64,000 nt of DNA from NCBI RefSeq assembly GCF_900176475.1, contig NZ_FWXX01000001.1, forward strand, positions 744,001 through 808,000, written 5' to 3'. The notes under the pieces were generated by a model. The model was not told the DNA's origin, searched no databases, and saw only the letters and a list, made by a program, of their open reading frames with translations. The position numbers were made by a program, and so were the translations under genes. How positions within the stretch are numbered: the stretch's first letter is position 1; each line of letters starts with the position of its first letter. The DNA comes from Tropicibacter naphthalenivorans (GTDB taxonomy: Bacteria > Pseudomonadota > Alphaproteobacteria > Rhodobacterales > Rhodobacteraceae). Below are positions 42,567 to 51,135 of the stretch, piece after piece.

Positions 42567-43313
42567 ATGACGCGCGCCTTTTCTTCTCCGATGACTTGGG
42601 TCTGGCTGATGGCCGGATCGCTGGCGATGGCGGGCTTTGCGGCGTTCAATCCCATCCAGCCCGCAGGGCTTAGCGGCGTTCTGCCTGTGGCGCTGGCCTT
42701 GATGCTGATCCATTCGGCGCATGGGCTGGGCCGCGCGCTGGGGGTCCGGCACGGCTGGGCCGCGGGTCTTGCGCTGGCCGCCACCGTCACTGCCCTGCCC
42801 GCCATGTCCCTGCGCCCCGAAGCCTACGCCGAGGCCGCCACCTATCAGTCCGGCGACACCGCTTGGCCCGCGCTGCGCCCCGTGGGCCATATCGCGCTGC
42901 TCGCCCCCTGCCCCGACCTGTGCGCCAAGGAAAACCGCGCATTGCTGAACGCCGGGGCCTATTCCATCTTTATCCCGTGGGATGTGCCGCAAACGTCCGA
43001 GGGGCTTGACCCCTTTCTAACCGGCTATGTCCTGCGCGACTGCGGCGTAAAATGCCAAAAGCAAAGCTATGGCGACCTGACAATGCCCGATCTGGCCTAT
43101 TGGACCGGCGATATCCCCACGCCCGAGGCGCGCTTTGTCACCCATCTGACACGCCACGTGCTGCTCCGCCAGTCCGAAGGCGAGTGGGTCGAGATCGCCC
43201 GCGACACCACCGTGCATTTCCGCACCCCCGGCCTGTGGCCCGGCACCGACACCCTGCCCGGCACGCAGACCGGCCTGACCGACCATGCAAGGGCGTTTGA
43301 TCTGCGGCCTTGA
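42567..43313 (+). CDS. Hypothetical membrane protein with two CxxxC pairs
   Basis: 248 aa. Three N-terminal membrane helices (WVWLMAGSLAMAGFAAF, VLPVALALMLIHSAHG, GWAAGLALAATVTALPAM) precede a soluble domain of about 160 residues, probably periplasmic. That domain has two CxxxC pairs, APCPDLCAK and LRDCGVKCQK, that could bind metal or form disulfides. I do not recognise the family. It lies alone in the divergent region of atpI and 30 bp before an ArsR gene in the same direction. Confidence 0.65.
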   Translation: MTRAFSSPMTWVWLMAGSLAMAGFAAFNPIQPAGLSGVLPVALALMLIHSAHGLGRALGVRHGWAAGLALAATVTALPAMSLRPEAYAEAATYQSGDTAWPALRPVGHIALLAPCPDLCAKENRALLNAGAYSIFIPWDVPQTSEGLDPFLTGYVLRDCGVKCQKQSYGDLTMPDLAYWTGDIPTPEARFVTHLTRHVLLRQSEGEWVEIARDTTVHFRTPGLWPGTDTLPGTQTGLTDHARAFDLRP

Positions 43314-43343
43314 CGGCGCAGGCGCACTGGCGAACAAGGGGGC

Positions 43344-43670
43344 ATGTCCGACCGTCTCGACAGTGTCTTTGCCGCCCTAGGCGACCCGACCCGGCGCCGC
43401 ATCCTGACGATGCTGCTCGAAGACGATATGGCCGTGACCGACGTGGCCGACCCGTTCGAAATGTCCCTCGCCGCGATTTCCAAGCATCTGGGCATCCTCG
43501 CCGCCGCGGGCCTGATCAGTCAGGAAAAGCGCGGGCGGGTGAAGTGGTGCAAGCTCGAACCCGACGCCCTGCGCGAGGCGTCGGTCTGGATGCAGGGCTT
43601 TGGCCAGTTCGAGCCGGTGAACCTCGATGCGTTTGAGCGGTTTCTCGCCAGCGAGCTGGGCGAAGATTAG
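43344..43670 (+). CDS. ArsR-family winged-helix regulator
   Basis: 108 aa. RLDSVFAALGDPTRRRILTMLLEDDMAVTDVADPFEMSLAAISKHLGILAAAGLISQEKRGRVKWCKLEP is the classic ArsR winged helix, of the YgaV/HlyU-free, activator-of-osmoprotection-like subgroup often found with SRPBCC proteins. Only one cysteine, so it is neither a typical metal sensor nor an SqrR-type persulfide sensor. Stop overlaps the convergent DMT gene by 4 bp. Confidence 0.87.
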   Translation: MSDRLDSVFAALGDPTRRRILTMLLEDDMAVTDVADPFEMSLAAISKHLGILAAAGLISQEKRGRVKWCKLEPDALREASVWMQGFGQFEPVNLDAFERFLASELGED

Positions 43671-44563
43671 GCAACCGCGCCCGCCTCTTCATCCTTGAGC
43701 AACAGCAGCAAGGACACCGCCGTCAGCACCACGCCCGGCAGGATCAGCGCCGAAGGCACGCCGTGGCCAAAGGCGACTTCCCACAGGATTACCCAGGACG
43801 GCACGATGTAGGTATAGGCCATGACCTTGGCCGAGGGCAGCCGCAGCGTCGCGTAGCGCAGGCACATAAAGGTGACCGAAGTCGCCAGCACCGCCACATA
43901 TAGAATGGTGATCCAGACGATGGCGGGCAGCGACGCCCAGTCCACCGACAGCACGCGCGGCCCCGCCAGCACCAGCAGGATCAGCGCCCCCGCCGTCAGC
44001 ACCCCCGCGTTGAACGCCAGCGCAGGCTCGCCGCGCGACAGTTTGCGCAGCATGGGCGAATACAAGGCGTGCGCAATGCAGCCCCAGAAATAGATCGCCT
44101 CGCCCCGGCCGATCTCGAACCGGAGCAGCGCCGAAATGTCGGCCTTGAAGATCACCCAAAGCGCGCCGATGCCCCCGATCACGATCGCCAAAGCCATCCG
44201 CGCCGTCGTGATCTGCCGCAGCAGAAAGTAGCCGAACACCGCCGTAAGCGCCGGGTTTAGCGTGAAAACAGCCGCCATGCTGACGGGTTCAGCGGTCTTG
44301 AGGCCTTCGAACATGGTGACGAAATAGATGGCGAACAGCCCCGCCAGCACCAGATAGCGCCACGGCGCGTGGAACACGTCGCGCGTCACGCCCCCGGTCG
44401 CCAAGGCCATGGTCCACAGCAGCACCGCCCCAAGGATGAACCGCACCGCGTTCAGCGACACCGGGTCGATGAACGGCGAGGCCAGCGCCCCCAGCGAAAA
44501 CGACCCCGCCACCAGCGAGGCAAACAGCATCATCGCCAGATGGCCCTTGAGGTGTTCGCTCAT
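43667..44563 (-). CDS. DMT-superfamily (EamA) transporter
   Basis: 298 aa, ten helices in two EamA repeats (FASLVAGSFSLGALASPFIDPVSLNAVRFILGA and the second half with YTYIVPSWVILWEVAFGHGVPSALILPG). Start overlaps the LysR stop as ATGA, so the regulator and the transporter are co-translated; the LysR protein may control export of a metabolite. Substrate unknown. Confidence 0.88.
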   Translation of the reverse strand: MSEHLKGHLAMMLFASLVAGSFSLGALASPFIDPVSLNAVRFILGAVLLWTMALATGGVTRDVFHAPWRYLVLAGLFAIYFVTMFEGLKTAEPVSMAAVFTLNPALTAVFGYFLLRQITTARMALAIVIGGIGALWVIFKADISALLRFEIGRGEAIYFWGCIAHALYSPMLRKLSRGEPALAFNAGVLTAGALILLVLAGPRVLSVDWASLPAIVWITILYVAVLATSVTFMCLRYATLRLPSAKVMAYTYIVPSWVILWEVAFGHGVPSALILPGVVLTAVSLLLLLKDEEAGAVA

Positions 44564-45441
44564 GCCCCGTCCTCCTCGGCGGCAAAGGCTTTGAGATGTT
44601 TGATGAACGCCTGCACCTTGGCGGTGCGGTGCAGATCGACATGCGTGACCAGCCACAGCGGCGACAGCCACTCGTCGCGCGGCGGCATGACCTGCACCAG
44701 ATCGGGGTGCATGGCCGCTTCGCGCGTGCTGAAAAAGCCGATGCCCGCGCCCGCCAGAACGGCGGCCTCCATCACCCGCGTGTCGGGCGAGCGGAACACG
44801 ATCCGGCTGGCGTCCACATGGCCGTGCAGCCAGCGCAGGAAGGGCGCGCGGGTGTCCATATCGTCGTGGCTGACGAAATCATGAGCGCGCAGGGCGTCGA
44901 TATCCTCGGGCATCCCGCGCCGCTCGATGTAGCCGCGCGTCGCGTACAGCGCGATCTGCTGGCTGGCAAAGGGTTGCACCACGTTGTCGGGTTCCTGCGG
45001 GGCCGCGCCTGCGCGCAAGGCCACATGCGCTTCGCCATATTCCAGCCGGAACACCCGGTCGCCGGTCAGGAAACGCACGATCACATCGGGGTACTTTTCG
45101 CGGAAAGAGGTCAGCGCCGCGACCATCAAGGGCGCAAAGGCCACCAGCGAGGTCACCACCAGATCGCCCGACACATCGGCGCCGCGCCCCTTGATGCGAC
45201 CTTCGAGCTGGGCGAACTGGTCTTCGGTGGTCTGCGCCACCCGCAACAGATCCTGACCCGCCTCGGTCGCCGTGTAGCCGCGCGCGTGCCGCTGGAACAG
45301 CTTGACGCCCAAGCGACCTTCGAGCGCGTCGATATGGCGGATCACCGTGGCGTGGTGCACCCCCAAACGGTCAGCCGCGCCGCTGACGGTGCCCATGCGC
45401 GCCACTTGGTAAGCGGTACGAATCTCATCCCAGTTGTCCAT
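44560..45441 (-). CDS. LysR-family transcriptional regulator
   Basis: 293 aa. Helix-turn-helix IRTAYQVARMGTVSGAADRLGVHHATVIRHIDALEGRLGVKLF, then an effector domain (DLVVTSLVAFAPLMVAALTSFREKYPDV). Divergent from azoR and coupled by ATGA to the DMT gene. It may therefore regulate both flanks, for example in response to quinones or aromatic compounds; that is inference from position. Confidence 0.9.
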   Translation of the reverse strand: MDNWDEIRTAYQVARMGTVSGAADRLGVHHATVIRHIDALEGRLGVKLFQRHARGYTATEAGQDLLRVAQTTEDQFAQLEGRIKGRGADVSGDLVVTSLVAFAPLMVAALTSFREKYPDVIVRFLTGDRVFRLEYGEAHVALRAGAAPQEPDNVVQPFASQQIALYATRGYIERRGMPEDIDALRAHDFVSHDDMDTRAPFLRWLHGHVDASRIVFRSPDTRVMEAAVLAGAGIGFFSTREAAMHPDLVQVMPPRDEWLSPLWLVTHVDLHRTAKVQAFIKHLKAFAAEEDGA

Positions 45442-45573
45442 GACGTCCCTCTTTGCGCCAAAGCGTGTGTTCTTCTGTGCGCCTGTCCACAGTCACTGTC
45501 CGTTTTCTGCAATTGCGTTCAGACGCGCAAGTCACAAACTAGCGAAGGGAGGACAAACAACAGGGGATTCCCT

Positions 45574-46155
45574 ATGACCAACACCGTTTTGCGCATCGAC
45601 GCTTCCGCCCGCACCGAAGGCTCTGTTTCCCGCCAACTGGCCGACGAGATCATCGCCAAGCTCGCCCCGGCCAAGACCATCACCCGCGATCTGGCCGCTG
45701 GCCTGCCCTTGATGGACGCCGCATGGATCGGCGCGAACTTCACCCCCGACGAGGACAAGACCGATCTGGACCGCCAGACCCTGGCCCTGTCGGACGCGCT
45801 GGTGGCCGAGCTGAAAGCCGCCGACACCGTGCTGATCGCCCTGCCGATCTATAACTTTGGCGTGCCAACCTCGCTCAAGGCTTGGGTCGATCTGGTGGCC
45901 CGCGCCCGCGTGACCTTTCGCTACACCGAGGACGGCCCCGAAGGCCTGCTGACCGGCAAGCGCGCCATTCTGGCGATCGCCTCTGGCGGCACAGAGGTGG
46001 ACGGCCCCATCGACTACGCCACGCCCTACCTGCGGCACATCCTGAACTTTATGGGAATCACCGACATTCAGGTGGTGCGTTCGGACCGCATGGCCGTTGA
46101 CCCGCAGGCGTCGAGCGAACGCGCCCACGAGGACATCGCGCAGATCGCCGCCTAA
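45574..46155 (+). CDS. azoR: FMN-dependent NADH-azoreductase
   Basis: 193 aa flavodoxin-fold quinone/azo reductase. Family points: [69 protein letters not shown] and the FMN-binding PIYNFGVP. Reduces quinones, nitro and azo compounds with NADH. GGAGG is 26-30 nt upstream and AGGGG nearer. Divergent from the LysR gene. Confidence 0.9.
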   Translation: [193 protein letters not shown]

Positions 46156-46224
46156 GGCGCGAGCGCGGCTTGTCACATCCATAGGAAAAGGCCACCCTGC
46201 CCGACGTAAACGGTTGGGGTGGTC

Positions 46225-47166
46225 ATGCGTAAACCTGTCACGATCCTTTTGGGCGCCATGGCCGCGCTGTGGCTGGGCAACACCAGCCTGTGGACCGCGC
46301 CCAGCGACACTCCGCCCCGGCTGATCGCCCATCGCGGCGTTCATCAACTGTCTCTAGCCGAGCGCACGAACGACAGCTGCCGCGCGCAGCACGTCGCCCC
46401 AATCACCCATGACTTTGTCGAGAACACCCTGCCGTCGATCCGCGAGGCGACGCGGCTGGGGGCTGACATGGTCGAAGTCGATGTCCATCTGACCCCGGAC
46501 GGCACCTTTGCCCTGTTCCACGATTGGCGGCTGGAGTGTCAGACAAACGGCACCGGCGTCACCGAGCAGCAGGATTTTGCCACGCTGCAAGCGCTGGACC
46601 TTGGCTATAACATCACCGCCGACGGGCTGACTTTCCCCTTTCGCGGCAAGGGCTTGATCATGCCCTCCCTGACCGGGGCACTGGCCGCCCCAAGCGCCCC
46701 GCTGCTGATCAACTACAAAAGCCGCCGTCCCGAAGAGGGCACTGCCATTGCCCCCTTGCACGCCGCCTTTCCGGGCCGGATCGCTGCGATCTACGGCGGC
46801 GCACCCCCGTCCGAGGCCGCCCACGCCGCCACCGGCCTGCCCTACTACACCAAGGACAGCACCAAGTCGTGCCTGATGCGCTACGCCCTGCTCGGCTGGA
46901 CCGGCCACGTGCCGGACGCCTGCCAGACGGGGCTGGTCGCCGTGCCGCTGAATGTCGGGCCTTGGCTCTGGGGCTGGCCGCACCGCCTGACCGCCCGGAT
47001 GCACGCCGCAGGCAGCGAGGTCATCTTGCTGGGCGACTACGACGGCTCTGGCTTTTCCTCGGGGATCGACGACGAAGGCCTTTTGGCGCGTGTCCCAAAG
47101 GGCTGGTCTGGCTACCTGTGGACCAACCGCATCGAATGGCTCGGCCCGCGGGTCAAAACGCGCTAA
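46225..47166 (+). CDS. Glycerophosphodiester phosphodiesterase-family protein
   Basis: 313 aa. N-terminal hydrophobic segment (VTILLGAMAALWLGN) suggests a membrane anchor or signal. PRLIAHRGV, ENTLPSIREATRLGADMVEVDVHLTPDGTFALFHDW holds the GDPD catalytic residues (HR, E-D, H). LWTNRIEWLGP closes it. The C-terminal half is less typical than GlpQ and lacks usual substrate loops. Alternative start GTG at 46219. Probably a periplasmic phosphodiesterase of unknown substrate. Confidence 0.82.
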   Translation: MRKPVTILLGAMAALWLGNTSLWTAPSDTPPRLIAHRGVHQLSLAERTNDSCRAQHVAPITHDFVENTLPSIREATRLGADMVEVDVHLTPDGTFALFHDWRLECQTNGTGVTEQQDFATLQALDLGYNITADGLTFPFRGKGLIMPSLTGALAAPSAPLLINYKSRRPEEGTAIAPLHAAFPGRIAAIYGGAPPSEAAHAATGLPYYTKDSTKSCLMRYALLGWTGHVPDACQTGLVAVPLNVGPWLWGWPHRLTARMHAAGSEVILLGDYDGSGFSSGIDDEGLLARVPKGWSGYLWTNRIEWLGPRVKTR

Positions 47167-47220
47167 AACCCCGCCATCCTTGACTCGCACGTCATTTTCC
47201 CCTATCGCCACCCCAAACAT

Positions 47221-47349
47221 CCGGAAGCAGCAGCCTTCCGGTCCCATGGCCATTGGCCGGGATCGCCCCCCGTCAGCGAGGATTCGCCCACGGGGGCCGC
47301 ATCGCATTGGGATTTGTGAACACCGTCGCGCGCCCCTATCTATCGGGGC
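47221..47349 (+). ncRNA. Structured leader upstream of ffh
   Basis: Three clear hairpins in 130 nt: CCGGAAG/CTTCCGG around CAGCAGC (47221-47241), a GCCCCCCGT/ACGGGGGC pair (about 47265-47297), and GCCCC/GGGGC around TATCTATC (47332-47349). The region lies between a terminatorless gene and ffh and contains no gene. It may be a 5' regulatory RNA. I could not match it to a named family; it is not a recognisable SRP RNA. Confidence 0.4.
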
Positions 47350-47380
47350 AACCGGAACAGCTAGGAAAGGGGCCCTCCCC

Positions 47381-48895
47381 ATGTTCGAGAATCTGTCAGA
47401 ACGCCTCGGCGGCGTCTTCGACCGGCTGACCAAGCAGGGCGCGCTCTCTGAGGATGACGTCAAAACCGCCCTGCGCGAGGTGCGCGTCGCCCTGCTCGAG
47501 GCTGACGTGTCGCTGCCCGTGGCGCGCCAGTTCATCAAGGCGGTCGAAAAGAAAGCCACCGGCGCAGCGGTCACCAAGTCGATCACCCCCGGCCAACAGG
47601 TCGTCAAGATCGTCCACGACGAGCTGATCGCCACCCTGACCGGCGAGGGCGAACCCGGCGCGCTGAAAATCGACAGCCCCCCCGCCCCGATCCTGATGGT
47701 CGGCCTTCAGGGCGGCGGTAAAACCACCACCACCGCCAAGCTGGCCAAACGGCTCAAGGAACGCGACGGCAAAAAGGTCCTGATGGCCTCGCTGGACGTC
47801 AACCGCCCGGCGGCGATGGAACAGCTGGAAATCCTCGGCAAGCAGATCGGCGTCGACACCCTGCCGATCATCAAGGGCGAAGACCCCGTCGCCATCGCCA
47901 AACGCGCCAAAACGCAGGCCAGCCTCGGCGGCTACGACGTCTACATGCTCGACACCGCGGGCCGCCTGTCCATCGACGAAGAGCTTATGGCCCAGGTCGA
48001 AGCGGTCCGCGACGTGGCCAACCCGCGTGAGACGATCCTCGTGGTCGACGGCCTGACCGGTCAGGACGCCGTGCACACCGCGCAGAACTTCGACGACCGC
48101 ATCGGCATATCGGGCGTGGTCCTCACCCGGATGGACGGCGACGGGCGCGGCGGCGCGGCCCTGTCCATGCGCGCCATCACCGGCAAACCCATCAAGTTCG
48201 TCGGCCTCGGCGAAAAGATGGACGCGCTGGAAACCTTTGAACCCGACCGCATCGCGGGCCGCATCCTCGGCATGGGCGACATCGTCGCGCTGGTCGAAAA
48301 GGCGCAGCAAACGCTCGAGGCCGAACAGGCCGAACGCATGATGAAGCGCTTCTCCAAGGGTCAGTTCAACATGAACGACCTCAAGATGCAGCTTGAACAG
48401 ATGATCAAAATGGGCGGCATGGAAGGCATGATGCAAATGATGCCCGGCATGGCCAAAGCCGCCAAGCAAATGGGCGACGCGGGCATCGACGACAAGATCC
48501 TGCGCCAGCAGATCGCGCTGATCCAGTCCATGACCAAAAAGGAACGCGCCAACCCCGCCCTCCTGCAAGCCTCGCGCAAGAAGCGCATCGCGGCGGGCGC
48601 AGGGATGGAAGTCTCTGACCTCAACAAACTGCTGAAAATGCAGCGCCAGATGTCCGACATGATGAAGAAAATGGGCAAGATGGGCAAAGGCGGCATGCTG
48701 AAACAAGCCATGAAAGGCATGTTCGGCAAAGGCGGGATGCCCGGCATGGAAGGCATCGACCCCAGCCAGATGGACCCCAAGGCGATGGAAGCCGCCGCCA
48801 AGCAACTGGGCGCCAAACTGCCCGGCGGTCTGGGCGGCATGGGTGGCGGCATGGGCCTGCCCGGCGGCCTTTCGGGCTTTGGCAAAAAGAAATAA
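47381..48895 (+). CDS. ffh: Signal recognition particle protein Ffh
   Basis: 504 aa SRP54 GTPase. N domain, then GTP-binding GLQGGGKTTTTAKLA, DTAGRLSIDEELM, the DGLTGQDAVHTA and TRMDGDGRGGAALS motifs, and a methionine-rich M domain (GMEGMMQMMPGMAKAAKQMG and further Met/Gly repeats) that binds 4.5S RNA and signal sequences. Normal length. Followed by a repeated 3' element and the GNAT array. Confidence 0.96.
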   Translation: MFENLSERLGGVFDRLTKQGALSEDDVKTALREVRVALLEADVSLPVARQFIKAVEKKATGAAVTKSITPGQQVVKIVHDELIATLTGEGEPGALKIDSPPAPILMVGLQGGGKTTTTAKLAKRLKERDGKKVLMASLDVNRPAAMEQLEILGKQIGVDTLPIIKGEDPVAIAKRAKTQASLGGYDVYMLDTAGRLSIDEELMAQVEAVRDVANPRETILVVDGLTGQDAVHTAQNFDDRIGISGVVLTRMDGDGRGGAALSMRAITGKPIKFVGLGEKMDALETFEPDRIAGRILGMGDIVALVEKAQQTLEAEQAERMMKRFSKGQFNMNDLKMQLEQMIKMGGMEGMMQMMPGMAKAAKQMGDAGIDDKILRQQIALIQSMTKKERANPALLQASRKKRIAAGAGMEVSDLNKLLKMQRQMSDMMKKMGKMGKGGMLKQAMKGMFGKGGMPGMEGIDPSQMDPKAMEAAAKQLGAKLPGGLGGMGGGMGLPGGLSGFGKKK

Positions 48896-48900
48896 CCCCC

Positions 48901-48946
48901 CGCTTCTTCTCTTTGAAAATATCCCCGCCGGAGGCTCCCGGCCCCA
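48901..48946. repeat. Dispersed repeat downstream of ffh (copy B)
   Basis: 25-bp core 48901-48925 (CGCTTCTTCTCTTTGAAAAT then ATCCC) matches 23 of 25 bases at 33017-33041. It begins 5 bp after the ffh stop and is followed by GCCGGAGGCTCCCGGC, itself a hairpin. Confidence 0.6.
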
Positions 48947-48975
48947 CAACCCGCAAAGGCCCCTGACCCGACACG

Positions 48976-49509
48976 ATGCCCGCCCCGACGCTCCATAGCC
49001 CGCGCCTGACGCTGCGCCCCCACGTGATGGAGGACCTCGAACAGCTATGTGACCTGTTCGAGACCGACCGCGCGCGGCACATGGGCGGGCCGATCCCGCG
49101 CAAGGCGGCATGGCGCTGGATCGCCTCCGAGGTTGGCATGTGGGATCTGATGGGCCACGGCGCTTGGGGGATCGAGACCAAGGACGGCACCTTCCTCGGC
49201 CAGATCGGCATCTTTCAGCCCCCGCATTTCCCCGAACGCGAAATCGGCTGGACCCTGCTGGACCACGCCGAGGGCAAGGGCTACGCCACCGAGGCCGCGA
49301 CCCTCGCGCTGCATTGGGCGTGGGATCAGGGCTTTGAGACCCTCGTGTCGTACATCGCGCCGGACAACGACCGCTCCATCGCGCTGGCCACCCGCCTTGG
49401 CGCTGCACGCGATGACGCCGCCCCGCTGCCTGCGGGCGAAACCACTGCCGACACGGTGGTCTACCGCCATGCGCCCGACACCGACGGCGCGCCGGAGGCC
49501 TACGCATGA
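48976..49509 (+). CDS. GNAT acetyltransferase, array copy 1
   Basis: 177 aa. SPRLTLRPHVMEDLEQL opens it; the acetyl-CoA region is GWTLLDHAEGKGYATEAATLALHWAW and the end VSYIAPDNDRSIALATRLGAARD. RimJ/RimL-like. First of five tandem paralogues between ffh and rpsP; overlaps copy 2 by ATGA. The substrate may be protein N-termini or small amines, not determinable here. Confidence 0.86.
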   Translation: MPAPTLHSPRLTLRPHVMEDLEQLCDLFETDRARHMGGPIPRKAAWRWIASEVGMWDLMGHGAWGIETKDGTFLGQIGIFQPPHFPEREIGWTLLDHAEGKGYATEAATLALHWAWDQGFETLVSYIAPDNDRSIALATRLGAARDDAAPLPAGETTADTVVYRHAPDTDGAPEAYA

Positions 49510-50033
49510 GCCTCACCAACGCGCCCACCCTGGAAACCGACCGCCTGATCCTGCGCGGCCCCCGCCGCGAAGACGCCGAAGCCATGATCGCTTTCCTGCG
49601 CGATCCGGCCCGGTCTCAAGGCTTTGGCTACATCCCGCAACGCGGCGACGCATGGCGCTGGTTCACCCTGAACGTGGGCCACTGGCACTGGCACGGCTAC
49701 GGCTATTTCGTGATCGAAGACCGCGCCACCGGCAAACCCGCCGGGATCAGCGGCATCTGGAACCCCGAAACATGGCCCGAGCCCGAAGTCGGCTACGTGG
49801 TCTTTGACGGCTTCGAAGGCAAAGGCATCGCCTATGAGGCCGCCTGCCGCGCCCGCCGCTGGGCCTACGAAGACCTCGGCTTTACCACGCTGACCTCGAA
49901 TATCGTGCCGTCCAACACCCGGTCCAAGGCGCTCGCCGCCCGCATGGGGGCCGTCTATGAACGGACCTATGAAAACGAGAACATGGGTCTCGATGAGCTG
50001 TGGCGTCACCCCGCCCCTGCGGAGGTGCTGTGA
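49506..50033 (+). CDS. GNAT acetyltransferase, array copy 2
   Basis: 175 aa. LETDRLILRGPRREDAEAM start, GYVVFDGFEGKGIAYEAACRARRWAYE core and SNIVPSNTRSKALAARMGAVYER near the end. The aromatic stretch GHWHWHGYGYFVIED is shared in outline with copies 3-5 (LKGFGYFTV, LHGHGLWTI, IRGYGMWMI), showing that the array arose by duplication. Overlaps copy 3 as TGATG. Confidence 0.86.
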   Translation: MSLTNAPTLETDRLILRGPRREDAEAMIAFLRDPARSQGFGYIPQRGDAWRWFTLNVGHWHWHGYGYFVIEDRATGKPAGISGIWNPETWPEPEVGYVVFDGFEGKGIAYEAACRARRWAYEDLGFTTLTSNIVPSNTRSKALAARMGAVYERTYENENMGLDELWRHPAPAEVL

Positions 50034-50536
50034 TGCTGCCGCAAATCACCCTGACCACCGCGCGCCTGACCCTGCGCACCCCCATTGAGGCCGATTTCGA
50101 AGCCGCGCAGACATTTATGTCGGGGCCGCGCTCTGTCTTTGTGGGTGGTCCGCACACCGATGCCTTTACCGCGTGGCGCGGGTTCCTGGCCGCTGCGGGC
50201 ACTTGGGCGCTTAAGGGCTTTGGCTATTTCACCGTCCTGCACGGGGACAGCATCGTTGGCCGCGTCGGTCTGGGCGAGAACCCCGGCTGGGACGAGCCCG
50301 AACTGGGCTGGCACCTGTACGACGGGTGCGAAGGGCACGGCTACGCCACCGAAGCGGCGCTTGCCGCCCGCGATTGGGCCTACAACGCCCGCGGCCTTGG
50401 CCCGCTCATCAGCTATATCGCGCCGGGGAACGCCTCGTCGCGCGCTGTGGCGCAGCGCCTCGGCGCGCATCTCGAACGCACCCGCGAGTTGATGGGCAAA
50501 CCGGCGCAGGTCTGGCGTCACGGGGTGCCCGCATGA
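50033..50536 (+). CDS. GNAT acetyltransferase, array copy 3
   Basis: 167 aa, the shortest. TTARLTLRTPIEADFEAA start, LGWHLYDGCEGHGYATEAALAARDWAYN core, ISYIAPGNASSRAVAQRLGAHLERT end. GGAGG lies 6-10 nt before the ATG and the junction with copy 2 is TGATG. Overlaps copy 4 as ATGA. Confidence 0.86.
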   Translation: MLPQITLTTARLTLRTPIEADFEAAQTFMSGPRSVFVGGPHTDAFTAWRGFLAAAGTWALKGFGYFTVLHGDSIVGRVGLGENPGWDEPELGWHLYDGCEGHGYATEAALAARDWAYNARGLGPLISYIAPGNASSRAVAQRLGAHLERTRELMGKPAQVWRHGVPA

Positions 50537-51135
50537 ACGCCCCGTCCAAGGATCCGGTGCTCAAGGCGCCCTGCGAAAACCACCGCCCCGGCCCCGGTGC
50601 CCGTGCGGCGGCGCGCCTTGGCGGGCGCATTCCGCAGATCGATACCCGCCGTCTGCAACTGCGCGGGCCGCGGATCTACGACTTTGACGCCTATGCCGAG
50701 ATCATGACCAGCGACCGCGCCGCCTTTATGGGTGGGCCGTTCACGCGCGAACAGGCGTGGGGTGAATTCACCCAGTATACCGCGCAATGGCTGCTGCACG
50801 GCCACGGTCTGTGGACCATCGACGCGCAGACGCGCCCCTCGGCGGGCTTTGTCACGCTGGGCTTTGAATATACCGACGCCGAGGCCGAGCTGGGCATTTT
50901 CCTGTGTGCACAGGCCGAAGGCCAGGGCATCGCCGAAGAAGCGATCACGGCCGCGCGGGACTATGCCTTTGACACGCTCGACTGGTCGTCGGTCGTGTCC
51001 TACATCGCGCGCGACAACGACCGCGCGCGCAAGCTGATGCGCAAACTTGGCGTCAAACGCGACCGCGCCGCCGAGGAAGCGCTCGACGACGCAGGGGCCA
51101 CCTGCGTCTACCGTCATGTGAGGGAGGACGCATGA
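50533..51135 (+). CDS. GNAT acetyltransferase, array copy 4
   Basis: 200 aa with an N-terminal extension of about 35 residues before IDTRRLQLRGPRIYDFDAYAEIM. The core LGIFLCAQAEGQGIAEEAITAARDYAFD departs somewhat from the GxGxA pattern of the others (EGQGIAEEA). SYIARDNDRARKLMRKLGVKRDR ends the fold. Its stop overlaps the start of a 12-codon minigene. Confidence 0.84.
   Translation: MNAPSKDPVLKAPCENHRPGPGARAAARLGGRIPQIDTRRLQLRGPRIYDFDAYAEIMTSDRAAFMGGPFTREQAWGEFTQYTAQWLLHGHGLWTIDAQTRPSAGFVTLGFEYTDAEAELGIFLCAQAEGQGIAEEAITAARDYAFDTLDWSSVVSYIARDNDRARKLMRKLGVKRDRAAEEALDDAGATCVYRHVREDA

Noticed and set aside
43344-43670. The ArsR gene as the SqrR/BigR persulfide sensor for the ATTC-N8-GAAT sites
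   Set aside because: It has a single cysteine, whereas persulfide sensors need two, and its own promoter shows no such dyad.
47215-47245. Possible 4.5S SRP RNA upstream of ffh (GGAAGCAGCAGCC)
   Set aside because: The SRP core should read GGAAGGAAGCAGCC with a closing GGA strand after the GGAA tetraloop. Those bases are missing, and the stretch simply forms a 7-bp hairpin.
47396-49585. 729-codon open frame antisense to ffh and the first GNAT gene
   Set aside because: Low-complexity composition (His/Leu/Gly/Arg) typical of reversed coding sequence; it spans two well-supported genes.
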